Source: Oegoconia quadripuncta
Lineage: Eukaryota; Arthropoda; Insecta; Lepidoptera; Autostichidae
DNA length: 64,000 bases
NCBI GenBank assembly: GCA_949316235.1
Contig: OX438760.1
Span: 3,846,501 to 3,910,500 of the forward strand
Reading direction: 5' to 3'
Below are positions 49,201-62,400 of the stretch, in pieces; the first letter of the stretch is position 1; each line of letters starts with the position of its first letter. The position numbers and the translations under genes were made by a program. The notes below the pieces were generated by a model, which was given only the letters and a program-made list of their open reading frames with translations, was not told the DNA's origin and did not search any database.

Positions 49201-52200
49201 CTGATAATGCCACTGGAACTTCTTGATGTACTTCACGTTACTCGTCTTTTGTACTAGAATAATATGTGGATAATCATGATGAAGTACTAAAATGTTGTTT
49301 TTAAAAATATTTTTAATTTAGAACATATTTTTATCTAACACAAACAAAGTGTACACAGCTTCGTCTACAAAATATGGGTCTCTATGCGATTGGCCTTTCT
49401 CCAGCAGTGGACATCTTTCAACTGATATGATGATGATACGATTGCCCATTTTTATAAACGACCACATAGCCAATAGACTCCTAACCAGGAGAGGGGAGTT
49501 ACCAAGATAATCGAACAAAAACTTAGAAACAGCTATTGGCTAGTCCTGTCACCTTATTGCGAATGCAAAACATACACGTCACGACCTTTATCCCGAACGG
49601 GGTGATAAAAGATATCATCGTTTGGGTGTTCCAAACATTAAAGGGTAATGCTTGAAACGATATCCACGATTCACCGAATATATAGAAATGCACATATAAC
49701 AGGGGGTGAACCATCGCCGTTAAAACGTGCAAATTTATAGATTTTTTTGGTGGAAGGTGACACAGTTGGGTTCGGAATCGGGTTGGTTCTATTCTTTTTG
49801 ATGCCGATACTACACAATATGCATTATGTAGCTGAATACTAATATTTTTTAATCTATCAACTATGTATATACCCCATTATTTGCAAATAAAAGAGTATGA
49901 CAATCTGAATTGATTGGCTCAGGTAAATAACAACCTTGTTAAGGCCAATGAGAATGTGCAGTACTATGCCCCCCTCGCACTTCAGTTAACAGAGTCGATA
50001 AATCAAACATTAAGCGTCTTGATCATGATTTTTTAGAAATTATAACTGTTTTAGAACGTTTGGGGAGGAGAATACAATACTCCATGGGAGACGACCGTGA
50101 CCGTAGACCGAGGAGTGACGCTCCGCAGCGGCCGCGTCGGTGACCTCAGCTCTCTGCACTGGGCAGAAACACCGGAGCCAACTGGCCCTGGCATTCCAGT
50201 CACGGTACCATAACTGTGATATTATACAGTAATAGATAAAAGAGGGTTCTTTGGGTGGTGAAAATAATATTTATTCTACTTTAGCTACATGCGAGATGAA
50301 AGCAAAGAAAAACAATAAACTAAGTAGTCAACACGACAGGCAAAAGGTAAAAAAATACAAAAGTAAAACTATTCAATATCACTATAAAAAGGTGCCTATA
50401 TGGCACAATAACAGTTTAACTAAAACAATAATAAATTATAGTAACTATATGATATAGAGCCAATAGTCGCGGTAGCGTCTTAGACATTGCAGATTGAGCA
50501 GGTACCACTTACATACGTAATGTCAGAGGTATCCCAAACATTAGTGTTTGGGTTTTCCAAATTTACCTATGAAATTGGAGTTATTTTTCTTCATCATCAT
50601 ATGTACCAATTCTTGCGATTTTCAAAGCTATATCCAAATTTGTTTATTTGGAAAATTGAATATTATTTCAAGGTTTCACATGAAATATTTTTTAATTTCT
50701 GGGCTGAATCACATTAAAAAAAATTTGAACAGAGCTCTTTTCATGTGCTTGCCATAATCATTTCTTAGATTCGCTGAAACTTTTATAGAGTGGTTAGTTT
50801 TAAAAATTAACGCTGCCTGTACTTAACTTAATGTTATCCGATAATACACACAAAGTTTAGCTAAATTTGGATTTGTCGTTCCCAAAAACAAAATCAAAAA
50901 TCTTTGTCTGGAGAAAACAGTCTTAATGATATTCTTCATACAAAACACCAATTCCATAGGTAAGGACCTAATATATGTTTTATAGAAATGTATATGTGAC
51001 AAGAGGTGAGCCCATCGCCGTTAAAACGAGCAAATCTGTAGATGTGTTTTTGGTGAAAAATCCCAAAGTCGCCTTGATACGTATGAAGAGACGGGTTGGC
51101 TCTTATATTTTTACGTGCCAAATGCACAGCACAAGTAATAATAATTGACAATTACAGGTACATTACGCAGCCATTAACGATGTTGACGTCAAAAGAGCGA
51201 CAGGAGTGTACCCTTTCAAAAACAACGAAATTTCCTATGGCATGGACTTCAGCGGAGTCACCGAGAGGTACTATTAGTCCGTCTCTAGAACTAAGCATGA
51301 CACCATCATCTTCCTATTTTAAAGTAGTTGAGATATATGATCAAATTATCAGTGTGATCATCTTTGTTATTTAGTGGCGTCCGCGTTATGGGCTTGGTGG
51401 CAAGCGGCGCGGCGAGCGGACGTGTGAGAGCCAAACCGGAGGTTTTATGGCCCGTACCCGACCACTGGAGTCTGGAAGACGCTGTCACAGTTCCTTCGGC
51501 CTACGCGCATGCTTTCTATTGTTTGGTAACTCAGCAATTAGAATATTATATCATAACTTCAGTTTTTCTAGGTGGTTCTACTTCTGGAGCCTCACTCTTG
51601 ACGTTGTGGGAATAGGCCTTCAAGCTCTTAATGAAAAAATGCAAGATTAAAATTGTTTACACTCTAATACATTATTGTAACGTAAGATAAGTTACTGCAA
51701 ATAAACAATACAAATATACTTTATTGCACAATAGAAACTAGTAGTTTACGGTACAAAAAGTTTCAGAAAATGTATGAGGTCGAAAACACTTCCGAAAACT
51801 CTTCAGAAAGTTTACACGTAGTTTCAGTTTTTTATGCAGCCCGGCCAAGTTGTATTGTTGATTCCAAAGCCAATACCAGGTCTGAAAAATTATCGAATGT
51901 TTAGAGTTGGTCGCCATTACAACAGATGAAGAATCTGCCTCTTTCAGGCTCTGAAAATAGACTTACGGCGCGGTGGGACTGTCCTCGTTCACGGAGGTAC
52001 TGGAGCTTTAGGCCAAGCCGCCATCTCTGTGGCCCTGGCGAACGGATGTAAAGTCTTCGCTACAGTCAGCGATATCCGCAAGAAACGCTTCTTGATGAGG
52101 CTTTTCCCTGATTTGAGAGGTATGGGACAGTGCACATTTTTGTGCGCTTTAGTCAGTAGAAAGAGTCTGTCATAACCACAAGGTCGGGTATCGGTATTTT

Positions 52201-55200
52201 GACTACTTACTGTACCAAAACTAAGAGAATCCTTTATGTATACCACCCGACCTTGTGGTTAAGACAGACTCTTTCTGCCGACTAAAGCGCACAAAAATGC
52301 ATCACAAACGATGCAGATTGATTGCTCGCTCATACGAAGCGATATGCTCGTCATGAACGTGAGAGATGGACCGAAATATACGCCAAATATATCGTAATAT
52401 CTCAAAAGGTATCTTAAGATCAAAGGGTGTTTCTTTCATATTTTCATAATAGCTCTGTTAAAAAGATTGTTTCGCTCACAGTGAACTATTGTATACGTTA
52501 TGGAATGCAATAAAATACTCAATTGAATTGATAAGGACAAGTATGAAATATTAATTATCTCTCTTCGTGTGTGATGCGCTTAAAATTGGGGTGTTCCATC
52601 TCGCGCATTAAAATTTGACGGGGTAACCGTAAAACGCTAACGCGACCCTGACAGCGCAGCCCTCCCGAATCCTCCTGTTGGGGTAGGCGCCTTACACATG
52701 CTCCAAATATTTTATAGTGAATCAAATATTCATATCACTCATGTAACCTTATTCACTAAAACATAGTGATAGATAGGCACAATGTTAATATAAGGAACAA
52801 AATCCAGTTATCTGTTTATATTAGCTGATTTAACAAAGATATTATCCTTCAAAGGGCAATGTATATGCTTTCACAATAACGTTCCTGCTGGTAGCCTAAA
52901 CTGGGCTTTTGATAAATTTGAAACTTAGCTCGATTCAAAAAGAAGAATATAAGACTATTATTAAACGCAGATTGGCTTTTGCGCAGATGAGCGATATAAA
53001 TTCATGGAACAATCCGCTCGATTGTTTCATTATTTCTTTTGATTTGTATTAATTAATTCAATAAAGTATTCCTATCGAACATATAAAAAATAATAACCGT
53101 TGAGTTTCCTGACCTGAATTTCAAAACAGGCTATTTTTACCTATGAAATTAAAACATTATTGATTCGATTGATTTGGGTGTGATTTGATTCTGTTTAAAG
53201 ATGACTATATTGGAAACTCACGCGACCGTAGTTTTGGTGACATGGTAATGATGGCTACAAAAGGAAAAGGCTGCGACATCGTCATCTGCTGTGTGAAAGC
53301 AGAATTGAAAAATGTAAGTTATTATTTCCAGTCAGTACAACGTCAATTACTATCTGTGTTTTTAACATTAACCCTCGATTGGAGTTGTGTTTGACGGCAC
53401 GTTGCGTGTCCAGTCTTTGTTCGAGTATTCGAGATTTGAGTACGGTTGGTTTTTTATATCAAAGATTAAACAAGAGAAAAGGAGGAAAAGCCAAGTCTGA
53501 TGCAAGTTAAGTTGTTTCCAAGATATTTAACATTTAACACAGTTGGTTTGTCTATTTCAATATTTTAGTCGTTCGGGAGTCTACTAAATTTTCAATTTAT
53601 AGTTACATTAAAGTTGGTTTAAAATTAAAGTTTATGGGCCCAATGTGTTCACTGCAAGCGCCGCTAACGTATATTTATGGCGCTTGTTACTTTGAGCTTG
53701 TTCAACCGCGATTCCAGCTCTTTGCGCAGCACCTTGTGTATGGGACGGTGTCAAAATGTCCGCTCAAGTTGCTTTCCACACCAAGGCCCTAGCACCAGGT
53801 TACTAAGGTGGCTCCATCAGGTCGTTCCCATCGTCCATGAATAAACCACAAGGCTCCAGAGATGCCGAGACCGCTGCAGTGGCGAGATCGGGCCTAATTA
53901 ACAGACTAATTGCACCGTGGCATCGCCACCCAACCAATTCGCATATCGATGCGCGGCCGGTACTCTTCCAATTGGTTTATTTTATTTGTAATATACCGAT
54001 TACATAGTCCTACTCAACATTTTGGAATATGAACCTTGAAGACTCATTAAAACCTTAATTACCTTTCAGGTATCAATTAATTGTGTGGGCAATAGTGGTA
54101 TCATATTCGATGTAACTCAAATTCTAAGCAAAGAACACTACATGTTTGGAATGGCTCATCTTACTCAGGAAAGAAATTACATATCAGTCGATATGAATTC
54201 TATTTTCGACAACCCAGAGGAATTACAGGTGAGGAAACTTGAAGTTCACAAAATTTTAAGACATTTATACAATTAACGGGTAGGTTCGTCAGAGTCTATG
54301 GTTTATTTGAGAAATCTGAAACTTTATGTTGAAGCTAACATATTCAGGTGAAGCTAGAAATTGTTAATTCAAACCCATACTCTTATTCTAATTAATGAAT
54401 ATTATTTTGTATATGTTTATACGCAAGAATATGCGCAATTAAATAATTCGCGTGGTTTCCGGAACGTTAAAAAGATTAAACCACCCAGCTTTTCTAGGTG
54501 TCATCGGTTCCGAAGTCCCAACATTAAAGTTTATATATTAATAGATAGATAGATAGATAGATAGATAGATCGTTTATTTGTATCTCCAGTCACACACATA
54601 CCATAAGTTCCAAAGCAATTGGATAAACATATTTTATAACAATTCATAAAAGTAACATCAGGATACACTAGAGTATGTGTGTGCTACAGCCGTACAAATG
54701 GGTCATAGCTCAGTGTATATAATTGATCAGAGAGCAAAACACTGATTTTCAACTATTACCCAATATATTAATATAAACTTTAAAGTTGGGAACACACGGA
54801 CGGACAAGTATTAGCTTGAAACAATATTCACGGTTCACCTATCGAAGCATGTAAATATTCGTAAAAGGCGACTAACGGTTTTACACAATAATTATCTAAA
54901 GGTAAAATTTAATTTGTGTAATTTCTATTTACTAGTGACTCCTATTTACGAAAAACTTTCCACAAGGAGCCATAGCCTAATTCAGCGAAAATTGTTGGAT
55001 TTCCATACTAAAGGTGGTTTCAGAATGGTTTACTTTGTATGGATTATCGAAAACTTTTATATAGTTCCTTGGGGAAAGTTGTTCGTGATCAAGAGTGATA
55101 TAACCAGTTAATGGGAATTATACGAATTCAAGTTCACCCTATCTAGACTTGCACGTTTCAACGGTGTTGGGTTCACCTATTGTATGACGTGTATGTTTCT

Positions 55201-56367
55201 ATTCCTAATTTATTAGTCTCCATCCATTGAACATTTTATTGTGTAGACCCAAAGTATAATAAACAATAATAGTCCAAGTATTCAAATGTAATAAAATTAA
55301 AACACTGATCCTTTCGGCGAGAAGTACCCCTGCAGCACTATAATTACTATCATTATTGATTTTATGAACTAAATTGTTATTTGAAATTGAATGGATCGGA
55401 ACTAATAAATTAGGAACTGAAACGTACACGTTACAGGAGAACCCATCACCGTTGAAACGTGCAAGTCTACAAATATTAGGTGTAAAACCTTTAGTCGCCT
55501 TTTACGAGTACTTACATGTTTCGATAGGTGAATCGTGAATATTGTTTCAAGCATTAATATAAATTTTAATGTTTGGAACACTCAAACACTTAACAATTTC
55601 TCTGAATAAAATTCTCTTCTTGGAATTAAGATCTTGACGTTATGTATGGTGTATTATATTAAATTAATCATTGTCCGTAACAAGCTAATACATTGCAGTA
55701 TATCCAAGAACTGATGTCCGAAGGCATTGCTCGTGGTTACGTGCGTCCACTGTCACGGGTTACGTATTCTCCAGACGAAGTGCCACGTGCTTTCCGTCTA
55801 CTGGCCGCCAGTCGTCACCGAGGTCGAGCCGTTCTGCGACTGCGCGATCCTCCAACCGTCACAGAGTCCAGGTATACTCTTTTTGCAAGCTATTTTTTTG
55901 GCTTGCAATCATCATCTTCTTGCCCTAGTTCTAATTTATTCGGGGTCGGCGCCGTACGTCTTTATTTAGCTTGCAATGTACGTATGTAATTTACACTTTC
56001 ACGGACACTGAACCCTTATAGACGTAACAATAATAAGCTGTCCGTGAAGTGTCAAATAAGTAATCTCTTTCAAATTATGTAAACCACTATTACAGGAGAA
56101 ATAAAAGTATGCTTTTCCCACCAAGTGTGCTTCACCTTTGTACACAATTCTTCCATTTTGCTCAAACTTCCACACCCTTTGCAACACCCATTATTTCTGA
56201 AGTAACTCTTACAACGTAATGTTATTCTTTATCAATATATCATCTTCTTGAACTGGTCCCAAGTTATGTGGGATCGGCGTAGTACGTCTTTTTCTTCCAA
56301 TCTCCTCTATCAGCTGTTACCTCATCATTCACGCCCTTTTCTTTCATATCATTATTATTATTTTCAT

Positions 56368-56448
<81 letters not shown>

Positions 56449-59400
56449 TAGATTAACATTTCCATTAGTTAATCTATGCAATTCTTCATTTAGCTCAGCA
56501 AAATCTCTCTGCAAGTCTAAGTTACCTACTAATTTACAAATGTTGTAGGCTATCTTGTTCGCCAGAGCTCTGCCACCTAGTAGTATGCAATGAAGAGGCT
56601 CTAGGTTTGCAACATGCTGACAGATTAATCAAACGTGGAGCAAGGAAATTACTTTTGCATTTCAACAGCATCCCGAGTCATCTATGTTTGAAAATCAAGT
56701 AAGTAATGCTTTAATGGCGTTTGTAGGTAGCTCTGAAACATTTGATCGAATGCGATTGTGGTCTTCAACTATTTTTACATTTGCAATTAGTATTTCATTA
56801 ATAATTTGAACTATTCAATCCATTTCAAGAAATGCGGTGTCGTTAGGTTAGTCTCGATCCACAGTTATGCTAGGCAAGATTAGATGTAAAGAAAGAAAGA
56901 AAAGAAAGAAAACAGTTTATTTACCACAAGTGGGCACACACTAAATGTACAAAACAAACTTAACATCTAAAACATTAAAAAGAACAAAATACAAAACATA
57001 ATAAAGATAGACATAATAAATTTTGAGTGCCCCTGTGGCAAAAAGGGTGGGACTCAGCATTATGCTCAGTTCCAGGAACTGGGCGCTGTTCTTCCGTCCC
57101 ACCCTATGTCATGAACTTATAGCAGTATCGACGATAAACGCCATGATGTGGATTATTTCATACTTTGCAGTTAATTCTTTGGTAATCTGATGTTACATAT
57201 TAATATTCAGTATGCATACGATTTGAGAATATAATGATGAAAGTAAAATTTTCACAGATCTTGGGAACGGCTTGGTACGAAAGTGCAGATATCCACTGAA
57301 AATCTAAGCAACAGTAAAGGTATACTCTCTTTACTTAACAAAGGCAATTCTTTGGGGCCGTTAGAAGGTGTATACGTTATAGCTACCAATGTGTATGGCA
57401 AGGCTGTTGACAAAATCGCTAATGTGGTGGATTACCTGGATTTAGCTTCGAGAACATTATGTCCTTCAATCAAGTGAGTATCTCTTACTTTTCAATCAAC
57501 TCCACATTACCGACCATCATCATCAGAACAGCCACAGGACATCCACTGCTGTACATAGGCATCTCCCATAGAATTCCAGAGCGACCGGTTCTAAGTCGCC
57601 TGCATCCAGCTACTTTCCGTGACCTTTATCAGGTCGTTCGTCCACCTTGTGAGGGGACGTCTTATGCTGCGCTTGCCGTGGGTGGTTTCCACTCGAGAAC
57701 TCTAATGCTCCATAGCCCATCAGTTCCTCTAGCTATGTACTTATTAATTGGGCCAAGATTGACTCGACTAATTTTGTGCATAATTTTTATACTTCGTTTT
57801 CCTTTAGTGTTGCCGCTCGATAGTCCACTATCGCTAGCATTTAGATAGTTTAAGCAAAAACAATAGTATCGATAGTTTTCGATAGTATCGATCTCTCTTT
57901 TAGTGCAATATTATCGGTAAACAACAATACTATCGATAGTATGGATCCCTGACGGCGAAAAACTATCGATAGTTTAAGCTATACGCTTTTCAATTTTTCA
58001 AAATTTGCAAGAAATATAGTACTTTCCGAACCTTTGGATAACAAAATGGAATTAAAGTTCTATTTGCATGGATATAAAATACATAATCTTCATTGTTTCA
58101 GATACTTTGCGGTGATCAACGCAGGAACCACTATCGGTCAGCATACATGCCATTCCCGAGTACGAGATGGGTTACCAGCGACAATTCTGAACTTATCAGC
58201 ACTGAAAAAAGTAAGAGACAGTATAAGCATTTCAGTCCAGTTTCAGTTTTAGTTTAATTCAATATTTCATCGTCATCAATAGCCTTACATACGTGCTCAC
58301 GGTTGGGGCACCGCCTCCTCTCACTGGGAGGTATGGGCACCTCCATCAACCATGCGGGTCCAGTGCGGATTTGCGTATTTGAATCAGACTAGTGGTCATC
58401 CAAAACGACTGCCTTCAACAATAACAATCGAGATGCCATCCGAAGCACCGAAGCACTAATTTATTTATTTATTTGAAACATCAACATCACATAAAATCAT
58501 CATCATCATGTAAAAACATATATATATTAGTCTACATATTTTAGAAATTAAATTCCTGATATTATATGACAATTAAAGATGTACACGACATTCACCAATT
58601 TGTACAAAAGCATCTTAGGTGATAAGTTGAAGCCAAAATAAAAGATATTGTGCCCCTTAGATGGGGTAAGTTAGTACTATTCGTTTTTCTTTGATGGGGG
58701 TAATGTATTGTCTATTATTAGTTGACTATTTAGTTGTAGTCGGATTCTGGATCCAGCAGTTAAAGATTTTATTTTTTAATTTGTGATCATTAAAAATGTC
58801 AAGTGAAGGCCTTTTATTGCTGATTTCATTGTAAGTTCTGCACATTCTGACAAGGGGAGAGTTCAAACCAATATTTGTTCTGCTAGGCTGAGTAATGACC
58901 ACCCATCCAAGGACTACCATCCAAGGCCACCCATCTAAGGATAATCGGAAATGAATAGCGAATGCGACTGCGCCACGAGTGCTTCAGTATTAATTTGTAT
59001 TGTATTGAAAATTAAGTAGGAATTATCTGAATTACGTTGTTTGTGTTCTATTTTTGTCTTTGTTTTCAGTTAGATGATATCCATAATGATGACAATGATG
59101 CGCTATCATGGCGCAGTGCAGTGGATGGCATCGAGCGAGCTCTACGTTCCTCGCAGCTAGTACTGTTCGGTTATCCACAGAAGAAGTTGCATTCCACATT
59201 ATTGCAACAGATATCTGATATTGCTGGTGAGCTACAAACGATTTAAGAGAACATCCAACGAAATGACAGTTGATGGTTGAAGTAAATAACACTGGGGGAA
59301 ACAAGAACGTCAAGCTGTAGTTTGGATTGCGATGTTTAAACTACCTATTGCAAATAGTTTTGTTTTGAGCAGATTATCCAAAAACATTAAAACGGACCAC

Positions 59401-62400
59401 GGTGGCCAACGAATATCGTTTTAACGATTGTAGGTTATCTGAGCAGCACAACCGCCTCCGTGGTTCAATTTGTATTTGTATTTGTAAAAAAATGTAAACA
59501 ACATTGGGTTTACGATTCTGAGGTCGCGGGTTCGATCCCCAGCGGGTTTGTATGATGAATACAAACATGTGTTCCCGAATTATGGATGTTTTTCATTTAT
59601 ACATGTATTTATTTACAAAAAAAATATGTATTTGTGTAGTTTTTCAACCATCTGGTATCTATAACACAAGCCTAGATGCTTACTGTGGACCTAGATGGTG
59701 CTGTGTGTTTGTGCAAAGACATTTATTCATTCAAAGGAAACAGAGATGTTTATTGATTACTTCAATATAATATTAAAATAAGTACTTCAAATGCATAGAA
59801 GTTTAATCACACCAATTCATTTTAATTGTCACGTCTAATACTCTAAAACTTAAAATATATAACATCCAACTACGGTTATTAAAATATCTACAAATACACT
59901 TAAACCTATCTACCAATAAAAATCAAAAACAAGATGAAATAGCTCAACTAGCCATGAAATAGCTACCACCATCTTATCTAAATCTGCCGCCAAGCAGCAA
60001 TGTTAATAGCATTGTTGTGTTCCGGTTGTCACAGATAAGATAGCCAGTCCCCCAAATGTGTTGGGGTTTCCGGGTCAGTACGCTTCCACCTTCGACCTCA
60101 TCTTCACTTAACATCAGGCGTGATTGAGGTCAAGTAACAACCCGTTGTGCATTAGGAAAAAAAAAACTATTTGCTGTAGGTACCTACTTTAAAATATCGG
60201 AATCTACAGTTTGGTTGGGATTGCGATGTTTTAAAGTACCTATTGCAAATAGTTTGTGATGCTATTGAACAGATTACCCACAATCATTAAAACGGACCAC
60301 GGCGATGAATGATGAATTCGGCGATGGTACCTAGTGGATAGTTGTTCTCAAGACTAGAGTTACCAGCCGAAATTTTTTGATCAAATTCGACAACAGTTCC
60401 TTGGGGAAAGTTGTTCATAATCAAGAGTGGCGTCACCAGTTAATGGGAATTACACGAATTCAAATTCACCTTGTATTCATTTTATTGATAGGGTTTTTGA
60501 TTCTTATGACTCTTCTACCCTGGAAGTTGGGACCCAATTTACTTTCGGATGGTACTTGTGTCGATACGCTTGCACCGTCCCATCTTCTAACTTCTAATGA
60601 CGAGGGATCTGCAGCCGCTGAAAACCTCAAACAGCGCAAATATGCTAGTCGCAGTGGAGATTATATTTTTGCTTCGTTTGGGGTGGAAACCCTAGGGCCA
60701 AGGGCGCCAGTCACTCATTGTCTTTTTCAAGCGATATCTGTGCGTCTGGTCGAAGCTGCCAATGCGGAAGGAATCGGAAGTGGCTTATCTTTCGCTTAGA
60801 GGTTAAGTCTCGCTGTTCAAAAGGGAAACACACAGGCCCGTATTAATAAACCAATCTCAATACAAGTCTTGAGGCTGTATCACCCGAGATGCGTCTTAAG
60901 AAGTTGACGCTATCTCAAGCTCCGTGCTAATTTAGAAAGCAATCCTGAGGTCTACTCAGCTGAGATCACTTCTCAAGTATTCCCCTCAGCGGCGAATAAA
61001 TTATAGTCTTGAGTTTCGAATTTTCTCAAGTGAGTACTGCTTGAGTATGCACGTGCGTTTCAAGTCTCAAGTAAGGTTTATTAATCAACACGTTTACTTG
61101 AGACCGGTCACAAAACTATTCTCAATCTTTAGAACGGTTTACTAATATGGGCCTTAGCCACTTAGGCACCCTACCGGTTCAGTAAGATGAGGGACAATTT
61201 TTTTATTTCTAAATGTTTTTGCAGAAATTAAAATTTCGGCGGATATAATAAACAGTGTTTCTCTATTGGACCTCGGGATGGAATTGGCGAAGGTGCCAGA
61301 GTTATGTACGTTCTTGTGCGACACACACAATATATATATATCAGAGGATATTATACCATCTCTAACTATACAACAGTGAGTACAAGTGTATTATTAAACA
61401 CGTATTTTAGATTGGAAATAATATTAATAATACTTTTATTTGACGACCGATTGGTGTAGTGGATAGTGACCCTATCAGCGAAACCAACGGTTGCGGGTTC
61501 GAATCCCACGACGGGTAAATGTTTGTGTGATGAATATGAACATTTATTCCTGAGTCATGGATGTTTATATAAATATTTATGTATGTTTATCCGTTATCTA
61601 GTATCCATAGTACAAGCTTTGCTTAGTTTGGGACTAGATGATTGGTGTAAGTGTCCGAAATATTTATTTATTTATTTATTATTTATTGGTACACAAAACA
61701 GATTACAATCGTACATGAGAAGAACTTAAAGTTAACTTTTCGAGCTAAATTGGAATCCCAAGCATGTATACACAACATGGTTAAACAAGAACAAGCTTAA
61801 TTATTGTATAATTATTTTTTTATGAATACTGACAGAATAAAACACTTTAGCTTTGATGGATCATGTAGCTAAGCATCAAGTTTGTGAATTACATGTCCAT
61901 GCTACAACAGGAGGTCTGGATTACGTTATTGTCCTTTAATTTTAGCTTTACTTAAAAATTTTTACCTTGTAAACAGAAATAGTTTTACCATTTATTCTCT
62001 TGCCTTAAACATATCGTCTTAAAATTTTGTATTAATTAATAATAAAAAGAGGCTAGTTTCATAATCACTCGGAATAACTAATACAAATTGATTATTCTGA
62101 ACAGGATTCAAAAACTGGAAGACACTATATTCAAGTCCGATTTTAAGGAAGTGAATGGTTTGGCGACATTCTTCTCCTATGTGGATTCAGACGAACTTCT
62201 CGCCACAACTGAGATGGTGTTCCTACCAACTCTGACAAATAGTGCTAGTATGGTAAGTCAGATTTTTATCTTATGTTCAATCATGCAAAACAAATAACTG
62301 TATGGAATAGGGCCATCCCTCTCTGCCCGTCGTAAAAGGCGATTAAAGGACCTCGTCTGTAAATAGATGAAATCCTGTTATTAAGGATCTCCGACTAGAC

